Source of the DNA: Lentisphaeria bacterium UBA1724
Lineage (GTDB): Bacteria > Verrucomicrobiota > Lentisphaeria > Oligosphaerales > Oligosphaeraceae
Direction: 5' to 3'
Assembly: GCA_002315885.1 (NCBI GenBank)
Contig: DCIO01000066.1
Span: 1 to 22,512 of the forward strand
Length of the DNA: 22,512 nt
Shown piece after piece: positions 15,669-22,512 of the stretch (its first letter is position 1; each line of letters starts with the position of its first letter). The notes under the pieces are model-generated. The model searched no databases. It was not told where the DNA came from and worked only from the letters and a program-made list of their open reading frames with translations. A program made the translations under genes and the position numbers.

Positions 15669-18344
15669 ATGAGTGAAGAAACTCTCTCCAAAGCATACTC
15701 TCCCGCCGAAGTCGAGTCCAAGTGGTATTCGACCTGGGAGAACCGCGGCTATTTTCACAGCGATGTGAACAGCGCCAAGCAGGCCTACACCATCGTGATT
15801 CCCCCGCCCAACGTCACGGGCATCCTGACCCTGGGGCACGTCCTGAACAACACCCTCCAGGACATCCTGATTCGTTTCGAGAAGATGCGCGGCAAGGAGA
15901 CCTGCTGGGTTCCCGGCATGGACCACGCGGGCATCGCCACCCAGGCGAAAGTCGAGCAGTATCTGAAGAAGGAAAAGAACCTCACCCGCTATGACCTGGG
16001 ACGCGAGAAATTCCTGGAAGAAGTCTGGAAATGGAAAGAGCAGTATGGCGGCACCATCATCCGACAGCTCCGTACCATCGGCACCTCCTGCGACTGGGTC
16101 CGTGAGCGCTTCACCTTCGACGAAGGCCTCTCCAACGCCGTCCAGGAAGTCTTCATCCGCCTCTACAACGACGGCTTGATCTACAAGGGTCACCGCATCA
16201 TCAACTGGTGCCCCAAGAGCCGCACCGCACTCTCTGACGAAGAGGTCATCTATCGCCAGGAATCCGGTCACCTCTGGCACATCCGCTATCCCTTCGCGGA
16301 TGGCAGCGGCGAGGTCGTGGTGGCCACCACCCGTCCCGAGACCATCATGGGCGATACCGCTGTGGCCGTCAATCCCACTGACGAACGCTACACCGGCCTG
16401 GTGGGCAAGATGCTCATCCTGCCCATCGTCAACAAGGAAATCCCCCTGATTGCTGATGACTATGTCGAAAAGGATTTCGGTACTGGCGCAGTGAAGATCA
16501 CCCCCGCCCACGACCCCAACGACTATGAGGTAGGACTCCGCCATAACCTGGCAATGCCCAACATCATGAATGACGACGGCACCATGAACGAGAATGCCGG
16601 CGCCGAATTCAATGGCCTGGACCGCTCCGTGGCACGTAAGCTGGTGGTGGACAAGCTGGAAGAAGCGGGCCTGCTGGTGAAAGTCGAGGACTACGCCCAC
16701 CAGGTGGGTTATTCCGAGCGCGGCGGTGTCCCCGTGGAGCCCCGTCTCTCCGACCAGTGGTTTGTCAAGATGGAGCCCCTGGCCAAGCCCGCCATCGAGG
16801 CAGTCACCAGCGGCAAAATCAAGTTCCATCCCGAGCGCTGGGTCAAGACGTACCTGCACTGGATGGAAAACATCAAGGACTGGTGCATTTCCCGCCAGCT
16901 CTGGTGGGGCCATCGCATTCCCGCCTACTACTGCAAGAAGTGCGGCAAGGTCTTCGTGGGCAAGAACGCCCCTGACAAGTGCCCCTGCGGTTGCACCGAA
17001 TTCCGTCAGGACGAGGATGTTCTGGACACCTGGTTCAGCTCCTGGCTGTGGCCCTTCTCCGTCTTCAACTGGCCCGAGCAGACTCCCGAACTCAAGCGCT
17101 TCTATCCCACCGACACCCTGGTCACCGGTCCCGATATCATCTTCTTCTGGGTCGCACGTATGATCATGAGCGGTTTGCGCTTCATGGGCGATGTGCCCTT
17201 CAAGGATGTCTACTTCACCTCCATCATCCGTGACGACAAGGGCCGCAAGCTCTCCAAGAGCCTCAACAACTCCCCCGATCCCCTGGATGTGGTCAATACC
17301 TACGGCGCAGATGCTCTCCGCTTCACCATGATCTACATCGCGCCCATGGGACAGGATATCCGCTACGACAACAAGAAGTGCGAAATCGGTCGTAACTTCG
17401 CCAACAAGATCTGGAATGTGGTCCGCTTCCGCCTGGCCCACGGCGTCGCCCCCAAGGACTGGATGGACCTCTCCAGCCTCAAGGCCAGCGAATTGCGTCC
17501 CGACGACCAGTGGATTCTCTCACGCCTGAACCAGATCGTCAAGACCATGACCGACGACCTGAACTCCTTCGATTTCAACGACGCCTGCAAGGCCATCTAC
17601 GATTTCATCTGGAACGAGTTCTGCGCCTGGTATCTGGAAAGCGCCAAGCCCGCCCTCAGCGCCCCCGCCGGCACCACCTGCGCCACGCTGAAGGTCTTCG
17701 ACTACTGCCTGGGCACCTTCCTCAAGCTGCTGCATCCCATCATGCCCTTCGTCACCGACGAGCTCTACCACCAGATGGGCTTCTGCGCCGAGGAGGACTC
17801 CATCATGGTCCAGCCCTGGCCCCTGCCCATCCCTGAAGAGCGCATGGCGGAACTGGGCGCCACCAAGTCTGTCGAACAACTGAACGCCGCCAAGTATGAC
17901 CTGGTCCGCGCAGTCCGTAACCTCCGTGCCAACTACCAGCTCTCCACCTCCCTGCCCCTGGATGTGGTCATCACTCCTGCCAGCGACGACGCGAAGGCAT
18001 TCCTGGATCTGGACCACGACGCATTGGCCGCACTGCTCAACGCCAAGAGCCTGGTCATGGGCGAAAAGCCCCAGGGCCCTGCCGGCGTCGCACTCTCCGG
18101 CATCGGCACCGCCTTCGTTCCCCTGGAAGGGCTGGTGGATTTCGCCGCGGAGACCGAGCGTCTGAAGAAGCAGCAGGAAGAAGCCGTGAAATACATCGCC
18201 ACCCTGGAGAAGAAACTCTCCAACAAGGGCTATGTGGAACACGCTCCCGCCGCTGCCGTCGAAGCCGACCGGGAGCACCTGGCCGAGACCCAGGATAAGC
18301 TGGCTCGTATCCAGGATCAGCTGGCCGCCCTCGCAAACGCATAA
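15669..18344 (+). CDS. valS: Valyl-tRNA synthetase
   Basis: This 891-residue class I synthetase charges tRNA-Val with valine in the cytosol and edits mischarged threonine. Seen: the ValRS opening PPPNVTG (45-51), a HIGH-type box at 54-57 reading TLGH rather than HIGH, CWVPGMDHAGIATQ, an editing domain with TTRPETIMGD and the following FGTGAVKITPAHDPNDYEVG, a zinc-ribbon-like cluster with C422/C425 and C438/C440/C442, DEDVLDTWFSS, a KMSKS box KLSKS at 527-531, the anticodon-binding helices, and the C-terminal coiled coil (about 820-890) typical of ValRS. Length is normal. The ribosome-binding site AAGGA is 10 bases before the ATG. It is followed after 25 bp by the Nfu gene, probably co-transcribed. 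Confidence 0.98.
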   Translation: MSEETLSKAYSPAEVESKWYSTWENRGYFHSDVNSAKQAYTIVIPPPNVTGILTLGHVLNNTLQDILIRFEKMRGKETCWVPGMDHAGIATQAKVEQYLKKEKNLTRYDLGREKFLEEVWKWKEQYGGTIIRQLRTIGTSCDWVRERFTFDEGLSNAVQEVFIRLYNDGLIYKGHRIINWCPKSRTALSDEEVIYRQESGHLWHIRYPFADGSGEVVVATTRPETIMGDTAVAVNPTDERYTGLVGKMLILPIVNKEIPLIADDYVEKDFGTGAVKITPAHDPNDYEVGLRHNLAMPNIMNDDGTMNENAGAEFNGLDRSVARKLVVDKLEEAGLLVKVEDYAHQVGYSERGGVPVEPRLSDQWFVKMEPLAKPAIEAVTSGKIKFHPERWVKTYLHWMENIKDWCISRQLWWGHRIPAYYCKKCGKVFVGKNAPDKCPCGCTEFRQDEDVLDTWFSSWLWPFSVFNWPEQTPELKRFYPTDTLVTGPDIIFFWVARMIMSGLRFMGDVPFKDVYFTSIIRDDKGRKLSKSLNNSPDPLDVVNTYGADALRFTMIYIAPMGQDIRYDNKKCEIGRNFANKIWNVVRFRLAHGVAPKDWMDLSSLKASELRPDDQWILSRLNQIVKTMTDDLNSFDFNDACKAIYDFIWNEFCAWYLESAKPALSAPAGTTCATLKVFDYCLGTFLKLLHPIMPFVTDELYHQMGFCAEEDSIMVQPWPLPIPEERMAELGATKSVEQLNAAKYDLVRAVRNLRANYQLSTSLPLDVVITPASDDAKAFLDLDHDALAALLNAKSLVMGEKPQGPAGVALSGIGTAFVPLEGLVDFAAETERLKKQQEEAVKYIATLEKKLSNKGYVEHAPAAAVEADREHLAETQDKLARIQDQLAALANA

Positions 18345-18369
18345 CTCCCAACCACAAGGAATTACCAAA

Positions 18370-18621
18370 ATGACACAGGAACAGGAAAGCCTCGCACGCG
18401 AGGTCATAGAATCCCTCAGACCCAATCTGCAGGCCGATGGCGGCGATGTGAAAATCGTCAGCATTGACGGCAACCAGGTGAATGTCCACCTGATCGGTCA
18501 CTGCGCGGGCTGCCCCTTCCGCCGCCAGACTCTGAAGGGCGGCATCGAGCGTATCCTCAAGGAGCAGGTCTGCCAGGATATCGTGGTCGAAAACGTTGAC
18601 GTGGACGAAAACGTTGACTAA
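18370..18621 (+). CDS. Nfu-type iron-sulfur cluster scaffold (NifU C-terminal domain)
   Basis: This 83-residue protein consists of the NifU-like C-terminal domain, which binds or passes on a 4Fe-4S cluster to client enzymes. It has LRPNLQADGGDVKIV (about 16-30), typical of the domain, and the cluster-binding CxxC at C45 and C48 in GHCAGCP, followed by TLKGGIERIL. A short acidic tail (DVDENVD) ends it. The frame is open further upstream inside valS, but AAGGA (18356-18360) nine bases before ATG 18370 and the start of homology fix the start. It follows valS after 25 bp and is likely co-transcribed; the two have no known functional tie. Confidence 0.93.
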   Translation: MTQEQESLAREVIESLRPNLQADGGDVKIVSIDGNQVNVHLIGHCAGCPFRRQTLKGGIERILKEQVCQDIVVENVDVDENVD

Positions 18622-18749
18622 TCTCGAAGCTTTTTAGCTTCAATCCACCTCAAAGCTCTCGCTTTGAGCACACAACTGCCTCCCCTTGCTGTGATTTTTC
18701 TTGGAAATAGAAAATCGCGGCAAGGCGGGGGAAGCCCCTTTTCCCCATT
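18622..18749 (+). other. Three consecutive hairpins between nfu and the VWA gene
   Basis: Hairpin 1: GAAGCT (18626-18631) with AGCTTC (18636-18641), loop TTTT. Hairpin 2: CTCAAAGC (18649-18656) with GCTTTGAG (18661-18668), loop TCTC. Hairpin 3: a 15-bp stem, 18684-18698 with 18711-18725, two G-T wobbles, 12-base loop. A further GGGG/CCCC pairing lies near 18727-18745, directly before the GTG start at 18750. None is followed by a clean T-run in the plus direction, so termination is uncertain. Confidence 0.7.
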
Positions 18750-20594
18750 GTGAAATCCCGCAGATTCGCCATTCTAGCGTTATTGATTTCCTTGGTTTTG
18801 CACGTAGTGCTCTTTTATTTAGCCTCGCGCATTACCCTGAATAGCGATATTCTGCCCACAAAGTCTTCCACCATATCTCCTCAAGAATATCAAGCCCTTC
18901 ATCTGGTCAAACCGCCAGAACAGAATCCCGACCAGGATCCCCTTAAACCCAATTGGGAAGACGACAGCGCTTTCGAAGTCCCGGAGTTCCAGGATTTGGA
19001 CAACACGGATCCCCTCGCCCTGAAGCCCCTGGACCGTCAGGAGGAAATTCTCCGTCAACAGACGGAGGAAATCAAGAAGATGCTGGATGAACGGATGGTC
19101 AAAGAAGCCCCCGTGAATGTCTATCAACTGAACGCCGTCCCCCAGGAGCAGCCGGAATTCTCGGGTCCCAGTACTATGACGCTCCCCGAGGAAGCCCTGG
19201 AGGTCACCGCGCCACGCATCGAGATTCTGGAAATCAAAGCAGACGCCCTCTCACCCGAACGCCTGACGGATGTGCGGACCTACCAACCCGACATTGAGCG
19301 GGAGTTCGTCCCCACGGATATCCAGATGCCCAGCCTGGCCTCCGTCGGCGAACTCGCGGGACCCCCTCCCGCCGCAAATGTCTCGTTGGTGAATTTACAG
19401 TCCACACGACCGAATTTCGGGATTTCGGAGACGGATCTGGCGGAATTATATGGTCCCGACCCCCAACTCCCAGGCGGCGATTTTCTGAAAGGCGCTCTCC
19501 CTGGCATTGACAACAAGCCCAAGCCACAGAATGTAGAAAGCGACCTGCTGGAAAAGACCTTCCCCCTGGATGACTATGTAGTGGTGACCGTTTCTACCTA
19601 CCCAGATCCCGCTGGCCCCGCAGGGACCTTCCTGGTGGAATTGCGCCCTGCCCCCAAAAGTGCCTCCATGCCAGACATCTCCAAGGATGTGCTCTTTATC
19701 GTGGACCGCTCCTCCAGCATCTCCTTCACCAAATTCCAGCAATTCAAGAAGGCGGTCCAGGAAGTGCTTCCCGCACTCTCCCCCGACGACCGCTTCAACA
19801 TCATCTCCTTCAACGAAAAACAGAAGGCCGTCTTCACAAAATTCGTTCCAGGCACCGCATCCAATATCGCTGAGGCGCAGACGCAAGTGAAAAGCCTCCC
19901 CCATGGTGGACGGACGGACGTCTTTGGCGGTGTAGCGCCCTTCGTGAAGCAATCCAATGGCGACCGCAATCGTCCCATGAATATCTTCCTTCTGACGGAT
20001 GGCCAGTCCACGGTCAACATCTACGAACCCAGCAAATTCCTTCGCGGCATCAGCGGCATCAACCCAGGCAATGTCTCCATCTTCCCCTTCTCTGCAGAAA
20101 AGAAAGCAAACCGAATGTTGTTGGATTTCCTGGGATACCTGAACAAAGGCGAAAAATGCCACGTGGAGACCACGGATGAGATCTGTGACGCCATGGTGCG
20201 TTTCTACTCCGACCACTCCAGCCTGATTGTCACCGACCTCCGCTGCGCCGCCACCACGGGCGCCGATGTGAACGAAATCTTCCCACGCTCCCTGCCCCAC
20301 CTCTACCGAAACCAGACACTACGACTCTTCGGACGATACCAGAACAAGGCCGATACACTCACACTCTCCATCACAGGACGAGATGCAGAGGGACGACTCC
20401 GCGACCTGGTCTTCCGACGAAAACTGGACCAGTGTCCCGAGGGGGCACCCACCCTCCCTGCACAGTGGGCAGGCCAGAAAATCCTCTTCCTGCTAGCGCG
20501 ATTGAACCTCTCCGACAATACCGCGGAGCAATCCAATCTCACCAAGCGCATTGAAGAACTGAAAAAACAATACTCCATCCTGTCACCATACTAG
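18750..20594 (+). CDS. Membrane-anchored VWA-domain protein
   Basis: This 614-residue protein has an N-terminal membrane anchor (about residues 6-26, after the basic MKSRR) and a large presumably periplasmic part. Residues 35-290 are proline- and acid-rich, low-complexity linker with a short helical stretch (RQEEILRQQTEEIKKMLDERM). From about 310 to 500 there is a von Willebrand factor A domain: VLFIVDRSSS gives the metal-ion MIDAS motif D319-x-S321-x-S323, completed by T389 and D417 (LLTDG). The C-terminal beta-rich part resembles the region after VWA in inter-alpha-trypsin-inhibitor-like bacterial proteins. The start is GTG, without a good Shine-Dalgarno. thrH begins 9 bp after the stop. 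Role: a binding or assembly protein at the cell envelope; the partner is unknown. The opening resembles TonB-type anchors (short cytoplasmic head, one helix, Pro-rich linker), but there is no TonB C-terminal domain. Confidence 0.85.
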   Translation: MKSRRFAILALLISLVLHVVLFYLASRITLNSDILPTKSSTISPQEYQALHLVKPPEQNPDQDPLKPNWEDDSAFEVPEFQDLDNTDPLALKPLDRQEEILRQQTEEIKKMLDERMVKEAPVNVYQLNAVPQEQPEFSGPSTMTLPEEALEVTAPRIEILEIKADALSPERLTDVRTYQPDIEREFVPTDIQMPSLASVGELAGPPPAANVSLVNLQSTRPNFGISETDLAELYGPDPQLPGGDFLKGALPGIDNKPKPQNVESDLLEKTFPLDDYVVVTVSTYPDPAGPAGTFLVELRPAPKSASMPDISKDVLFIVDRSSSISFTKFQQFKKAVQEVLPALSPDDRFNIISFNEKQKAVFTKFVPGTASNIAEAQTQVKSLPHGGRTDVFGGVAPFVKQSNGDRNRPMNIFLLTDGQSTVNIYEPSKFLRGISGINPGNVSIFPFSAEKKANRMLLDFLGYLNKGEKCHVETTDEICDAMVRFYSDHSSLIVTDLRCAATTGADVNEIFPRSLPHLYRNQTLRLFGRYQNKADTLTLSITGRDAEGRLRDLVFRRKLDQCPEGAPTLPAQWAGQKILFLLARLNLSDNTAEQSNLTKRIEELKKQYSILSPY

Positions 20595-20603
20595 CTGTTT
20601 CCC

Positions 20604-21221
20604 ATGAAAGCCCCGCTGATTGTTGCAATGGACCTGGAAGGCGTCCTGGTCCCTGAAATCTGGATTGCATTTGCCGAAAAGACTGGCATCCCCGAACTGC
20701 GTCTCACCACCCGCGATGTGGCGAATTACGATGAACTCATGCAGTATCGTCTCCGTATCCTGAAGGAGCACAACCTGAAGCTCCAGGATATCCAGGAAGT
20801 CATCGCAGGCATGAAGCCCCTCCCCGGCGCCGTGGAATATATGAAGTGGCTGGAAGAACGTTATCCCAATGTCATTCTCTCCGATACCTTCTATCAGTTC
20901 GCTTCTCCCCTCATGAAGCAACTCAACAACCCAACCCTCTTCTGTAATTCACTGGTGGTGGACGACGAGGGCAATGTCACGGGCTACAAGATGCGCCAGC
21001 AGGATGGCAAGCGCCATGCCGCACTGGCTTTCAAACAGCTGAATTTCCGCCTGGTGGCAATGGGGGATTCCTTCAATGACACCGCCATGCTGGCCGAGGC
21101 AGGCCTGGGCATCCTCTTCCGCCCCTCCGAGAAGGTCCGCCAGCAGTTCCCCCAATTCCCCGTGGTAGAGGACTACGCCGAAATCATGCGACTCATCGAA
21201 GAATTCGACGCGAAGGCATAA
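20604..21221 (+). CDS. thrH: ThrH: phosphoserine phosphatase / homoserine phosphotransferase
   Basis: This 205-residue HAD-superfamily enzyme closely matches Pseudomonas ThrH, which dephosphorylates phosphoserine and can pass the phosphate to homoserine, linking serine and threonine synthesis. HAD motif I is DLEGVLVPE with nucleophile D10 and E12 in place of the second aspartate, a ThrH hallmark. The following EIWIAFAEKTGI segment is nearly identical to the known enzyme. Motif II is ILSDTF (S93, D94). Motif IV is GDSFNDT (D155, D159). GILFRPSEKVRQQFPQFPVV near the end also fits the family. Length is normal. ATG 20604 lies 9 bp after the VWA gene's stop, so the two are probably co-transcribed. 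The gene is followed by a repeat rather than a visible terminator. Confidence 0.94.
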   Translation: MKAPLIVAMDLEGVLVPEIWIAFAEKTGIPELRLTTRDVANYDELMQYRLRILKEHNLKLQDIQEVIAGMKPLPGAVEYMKWLEERYPNVILSDTFYQFASPLMKQLNNPTLFCNSLVVDDEGNVTGYKMRQQDGKRHAALAFKQLNFRLVAMGDSFNDTAMLAEAGLGILFRPSEKVRQQFPQFPVVEDYAEIMRLIEEFDAKA

Positions 21222-21224
21222 ATC

Positions 21225-21309
21225 AATGCTTAATGCTTGATGCTTAATGCTTAATGAAGGATGGGTAGGCATCCCCATACCCCTCTGCTTCAATTCTCGA
21301 TTCTCAATG
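21225..21309 (-). repeat. Interspersed heptamer/G-rich repeat, degenerate copy C (inverted)
   Basis: Relative to the copies at 1107-1253 and 22440-22512 this is in opposite orientation: GCTTAAT-type heptamers (21225-21256), then a 36-bp block (21255-21290) that aligns with the 40-bp G-rich block but with several substitutions and two missing bases, then AATTCTCGATTCTCAATG. The central hairpin pair at 21262/21277 is T-A where the other copies have G-C. Confidence 0.75.
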
Positions 21310-21353
21310 CTTGCCTAAGGACTGGGCATACCCCCTTGCGTTCTGATTGAATT

Positions 21354-22349
21354 ATGGATATTTCCCACTTGAAATTTGCCTTTGCGGGCTTCCGACATGG
21401 CCATGTATTTGCGCTTTTGGAGCGCATTCGCGCCACTGCCGGCATGGAGATTGTGGGCGCCTGCGAGCCAGACGACGCGGCACGCGCGGTTGCGCAAGAA
21501 CATGGCGTGGTCTGCGAATATCCCACGGTGGAGGCACTGCTTTCCAAGAGCGGCTGCGACGTGGTGGTGGTAGGCGAGGCATACGGCCGTCGAGAGGCGG
21601 TGGTTTTACAGGCACTCCGTGCAGGGAAGCACGTCCTTTCCGACAAGCCCTTCTGCACCACACAGGCTGGTCTGGAGGCAATTCAGGCGGAATGCGCAAA
21701 ACCCGGCGCCCCTCGCCTGGGCTGCATGTTTGACTTGGGGACTACTCCCGCTATGACAACCGCTCGTGCCGTAGTAGCAGACGGACGCCTGGGGACACTC
21801 CAGTCCATCCAATTCAACGGCATGCATCCGCTGAATTATCGGAATGGTCGTCCAGACTGGTATTTCGAGCCTGGAATGCACGGGGGCACCATCAATGACC
21901 TGGCTAGCCACGCCTTTGATTTCCTACCGCGACTGGCAAATTCACCCATTGAAAAAATACTCTTCGCCAGTGCCAGAAATGTGGCATTTCCCGAGTGCCC
22001 TGATTTTCAGAATGTGGCGCAGGTGTCATTCCTCATGAAGAATGGCGTCGTTGTATCAGGGGACGTCTCCTACACAGCGCCGAAAATCTCCGCATTCTCA
22101 CTGCCCTCATATTGGCGCTTTACGGTCACGGGCACCCAGGGATGGATGGAATTTGCCTACGGGAAGGATACAGTGCTACTGGCAAATCCCACAGATGCGG
22201 AACCACAGGCCGTACCGCTGGCGTCCGCTATCCCCGACTATTTCGATGGCTTCCTGGCTGAATTGCAAGGACGCCCCACGGAATTCACCACGCAACGGCA
22301 TCTGACTACCGCAGAATGGTGCCTGAAGGCACAATGCGCCACAATATAA
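21354..22349 (+). CDS. Gfo/Idh/MocA-family oxidoreductase, divergent subfamily
   Basis: This 331-residue protein has the Gfo/Idh/MocA two-domain fold but differs from the protein at 14311. The nucleotide-binding loop reads AGFRHGH (G12, H15, H17) instead of GxGxxG, a variant seen in a subset of the family, and the EKP motif is replaced by D97-K98-P99 in VLSDKPF. The C-terminal domain carries HGGTINDLASHAFDFLPRL with H176, D182 and H186, matching the family's GGxxxDxxxH catalytic block. VVSGDVSYTAPK and the last helices complete the fold. It probably oxidises or reduces a sugar-like substrate with NAD(P), but the changed nucleotide loop makes cofactor use uncertain. No Shine-Dalgarno is visible before ATG 21354. 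It stands alone between repeats. Confidence 0.88.
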   Translation: MDISHLKFAFAGFRHGHVFALLERIRATAGMEIVGACEPDDAARAVAQEHGVVCEYPTVEALLSKSGCDVVVVGEAYGRREAVVLQALRAGKHVLSDKPFCTTQAGLEAIQAECAKPGAPRLGCMFDLGTTPAMTTARAVVADGRLGTLQSIQFNGMHPLNYRNGRPDWYFEPGMHGGTINDLASHAFDFLPRLANSPIEKILFASARNVAFPECPDFQNVAQVSFLMKNGVVVSGDVSYTAPKISAFSLPSYWRFTVTGTQGWMEFAYGKDTVLLANPTDAEPQAVPLASAIPDYFDGFLAELQGRPTEFTTQRHLTTAEWCLKAQCATI

Positions 22350-22356
22350 AACGATT

Positions 22357-22418
22357 CGGGGCAACAAAATTGCCCCGCACTGGACCACGGGGCAACAACA
22401 TTGCCCCGCACTGGACCA
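22357..22418 (+). repeat. Two tandem 31-bp units, each a 7-bp-stem hairpin
   Basis: The units at 22357-22387 and 22388-22418 differ at a single base, in the loop. Each holds GGGGCAA/TTGCCCC (22358-22364 with 22370-22376; 22389-22395 with 22401-22407) around a 5-base loop, followed by GCACTGGACCA. They begin 8 bp after the oxidoreductase stop. No T-run follows, so this is a 3'-end double hairpin rather than a classic terminator. Confidence 0.85.
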
Positions 22419-22436
22419 AGCCCCCCCTTCCTTATA

Positions 22437-22512
22437 AATAATTGAGAATTGAGAATTGAGAATTGAAGAAGAGGGGGCAAGGGGGACACCTCCCCCTCCT
22501 TCATTAAGCATT
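22437..22512 (+). repeat. Interspersed heptamer/G-rich repeat, copy D, cut by the window end
   Basis: Three tandem AATTGAG heptamers lead into the 40-bp G-rich block at 22461-22500, identical to copy A, then TCATTAAGCATT, the start of the TTAAGCA heptamer run, where the window ends. It shows the complete layout: AATTGAG heptamers, G-rich hairpin, TTAAGCA heptamers. Confidence 0.9.

Noticed and set aside
15582..17441. Long 619-residue minus-strand frame opposite valS
   Set aside because: It is entirely antisense to a well supported valyl-tRNA synthetase and arises from its codon usage.
22350..22420. Attachment site or CRISPR-like repeat pair
   Set aside because: The 31-bp units are directly adjacent with no spacer, each is a simple hairpin, and no integrase is present.

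Overview
The window looks like a chromosomal segment of a Gram-negative anaerobe, most plausibly from the Verrucomicrobiota/Lentisphaerota side of the PVC group. This placement is an inference. It rests on the mix of Rex, CstA, a large secreted GH42-like glycosidase, two different Gfo/Idh/MocA oxidoreductases, weak or absent Shine-Dalgarno sequences at many starts, and intergenic DNA packed with short repeats. No rRNA or tRNA gene, CRISPR array, transposase, phage gene or recognisable defence module is visible. I count 14 protein genes, and almost all of the rest is repeats and hairpins.

Left part, minus strand (1-4997). A 69-bp tandem array abuts the stop of a family-2 glycosyltransferase. 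Next come two copies of an interspersed heptamer/G-rich repeat, then the translational GTPase gene typA (bipA) with a recognisable promoter, then a cstA-type pyruvate/peptide carrier with a classic intrinsic terminator.

Centre, plus strand (5274-12905). An NhaC-type Na+/H+ antiporter with its own terminator is followed by a two-gene unit: an NCS2-like nucleobase permease and a PRPP-binding phosphoribosyltransferase 5 bp apart. This reads as uptake plus trapping of a purine (or pyrimidine) base. After another strong terminator comes a 1293-residue secreted glycoside hydrolase with GH42-like catalytic residues and a lectin-like insert.

Right part, plus strand (13058-22349). The redox repressor gene rex is followed by a monocistronic 81-residue very basic protein that I do not recognise, framed by a leader hairpin and a terminator-like hairpin. 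A Gfo/Idh/MocA oxidoreductase starts only 9 bases after that hairpin. Then come a structured 344-bp intergenic region, valS, an Nfu iron-sulfur scaffold, a stretch with three consecutive hairpins, a membrane-anchored VWA protein with an intact MIDAS motif, thrH (phosphoserine phosphatase/homoserine phosphotransferase), and a second, divergent Gfo/Idh/MocA protein.

Most genes are ordinary housekeeping or carbohydrate metabolism. The least explained content is: (i) the interspersed repeat, present four times, built from two different heptamer runs around a G-rich hairpin; (ii) the 69-bp array, whose palindromes appear to vary in a partly compensatory way; (iii) the small basic protein and its leader; (iv) the inverted-repeat region ahead of valS. 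I saw no convincing evidence of a wholly new multi-gene system.
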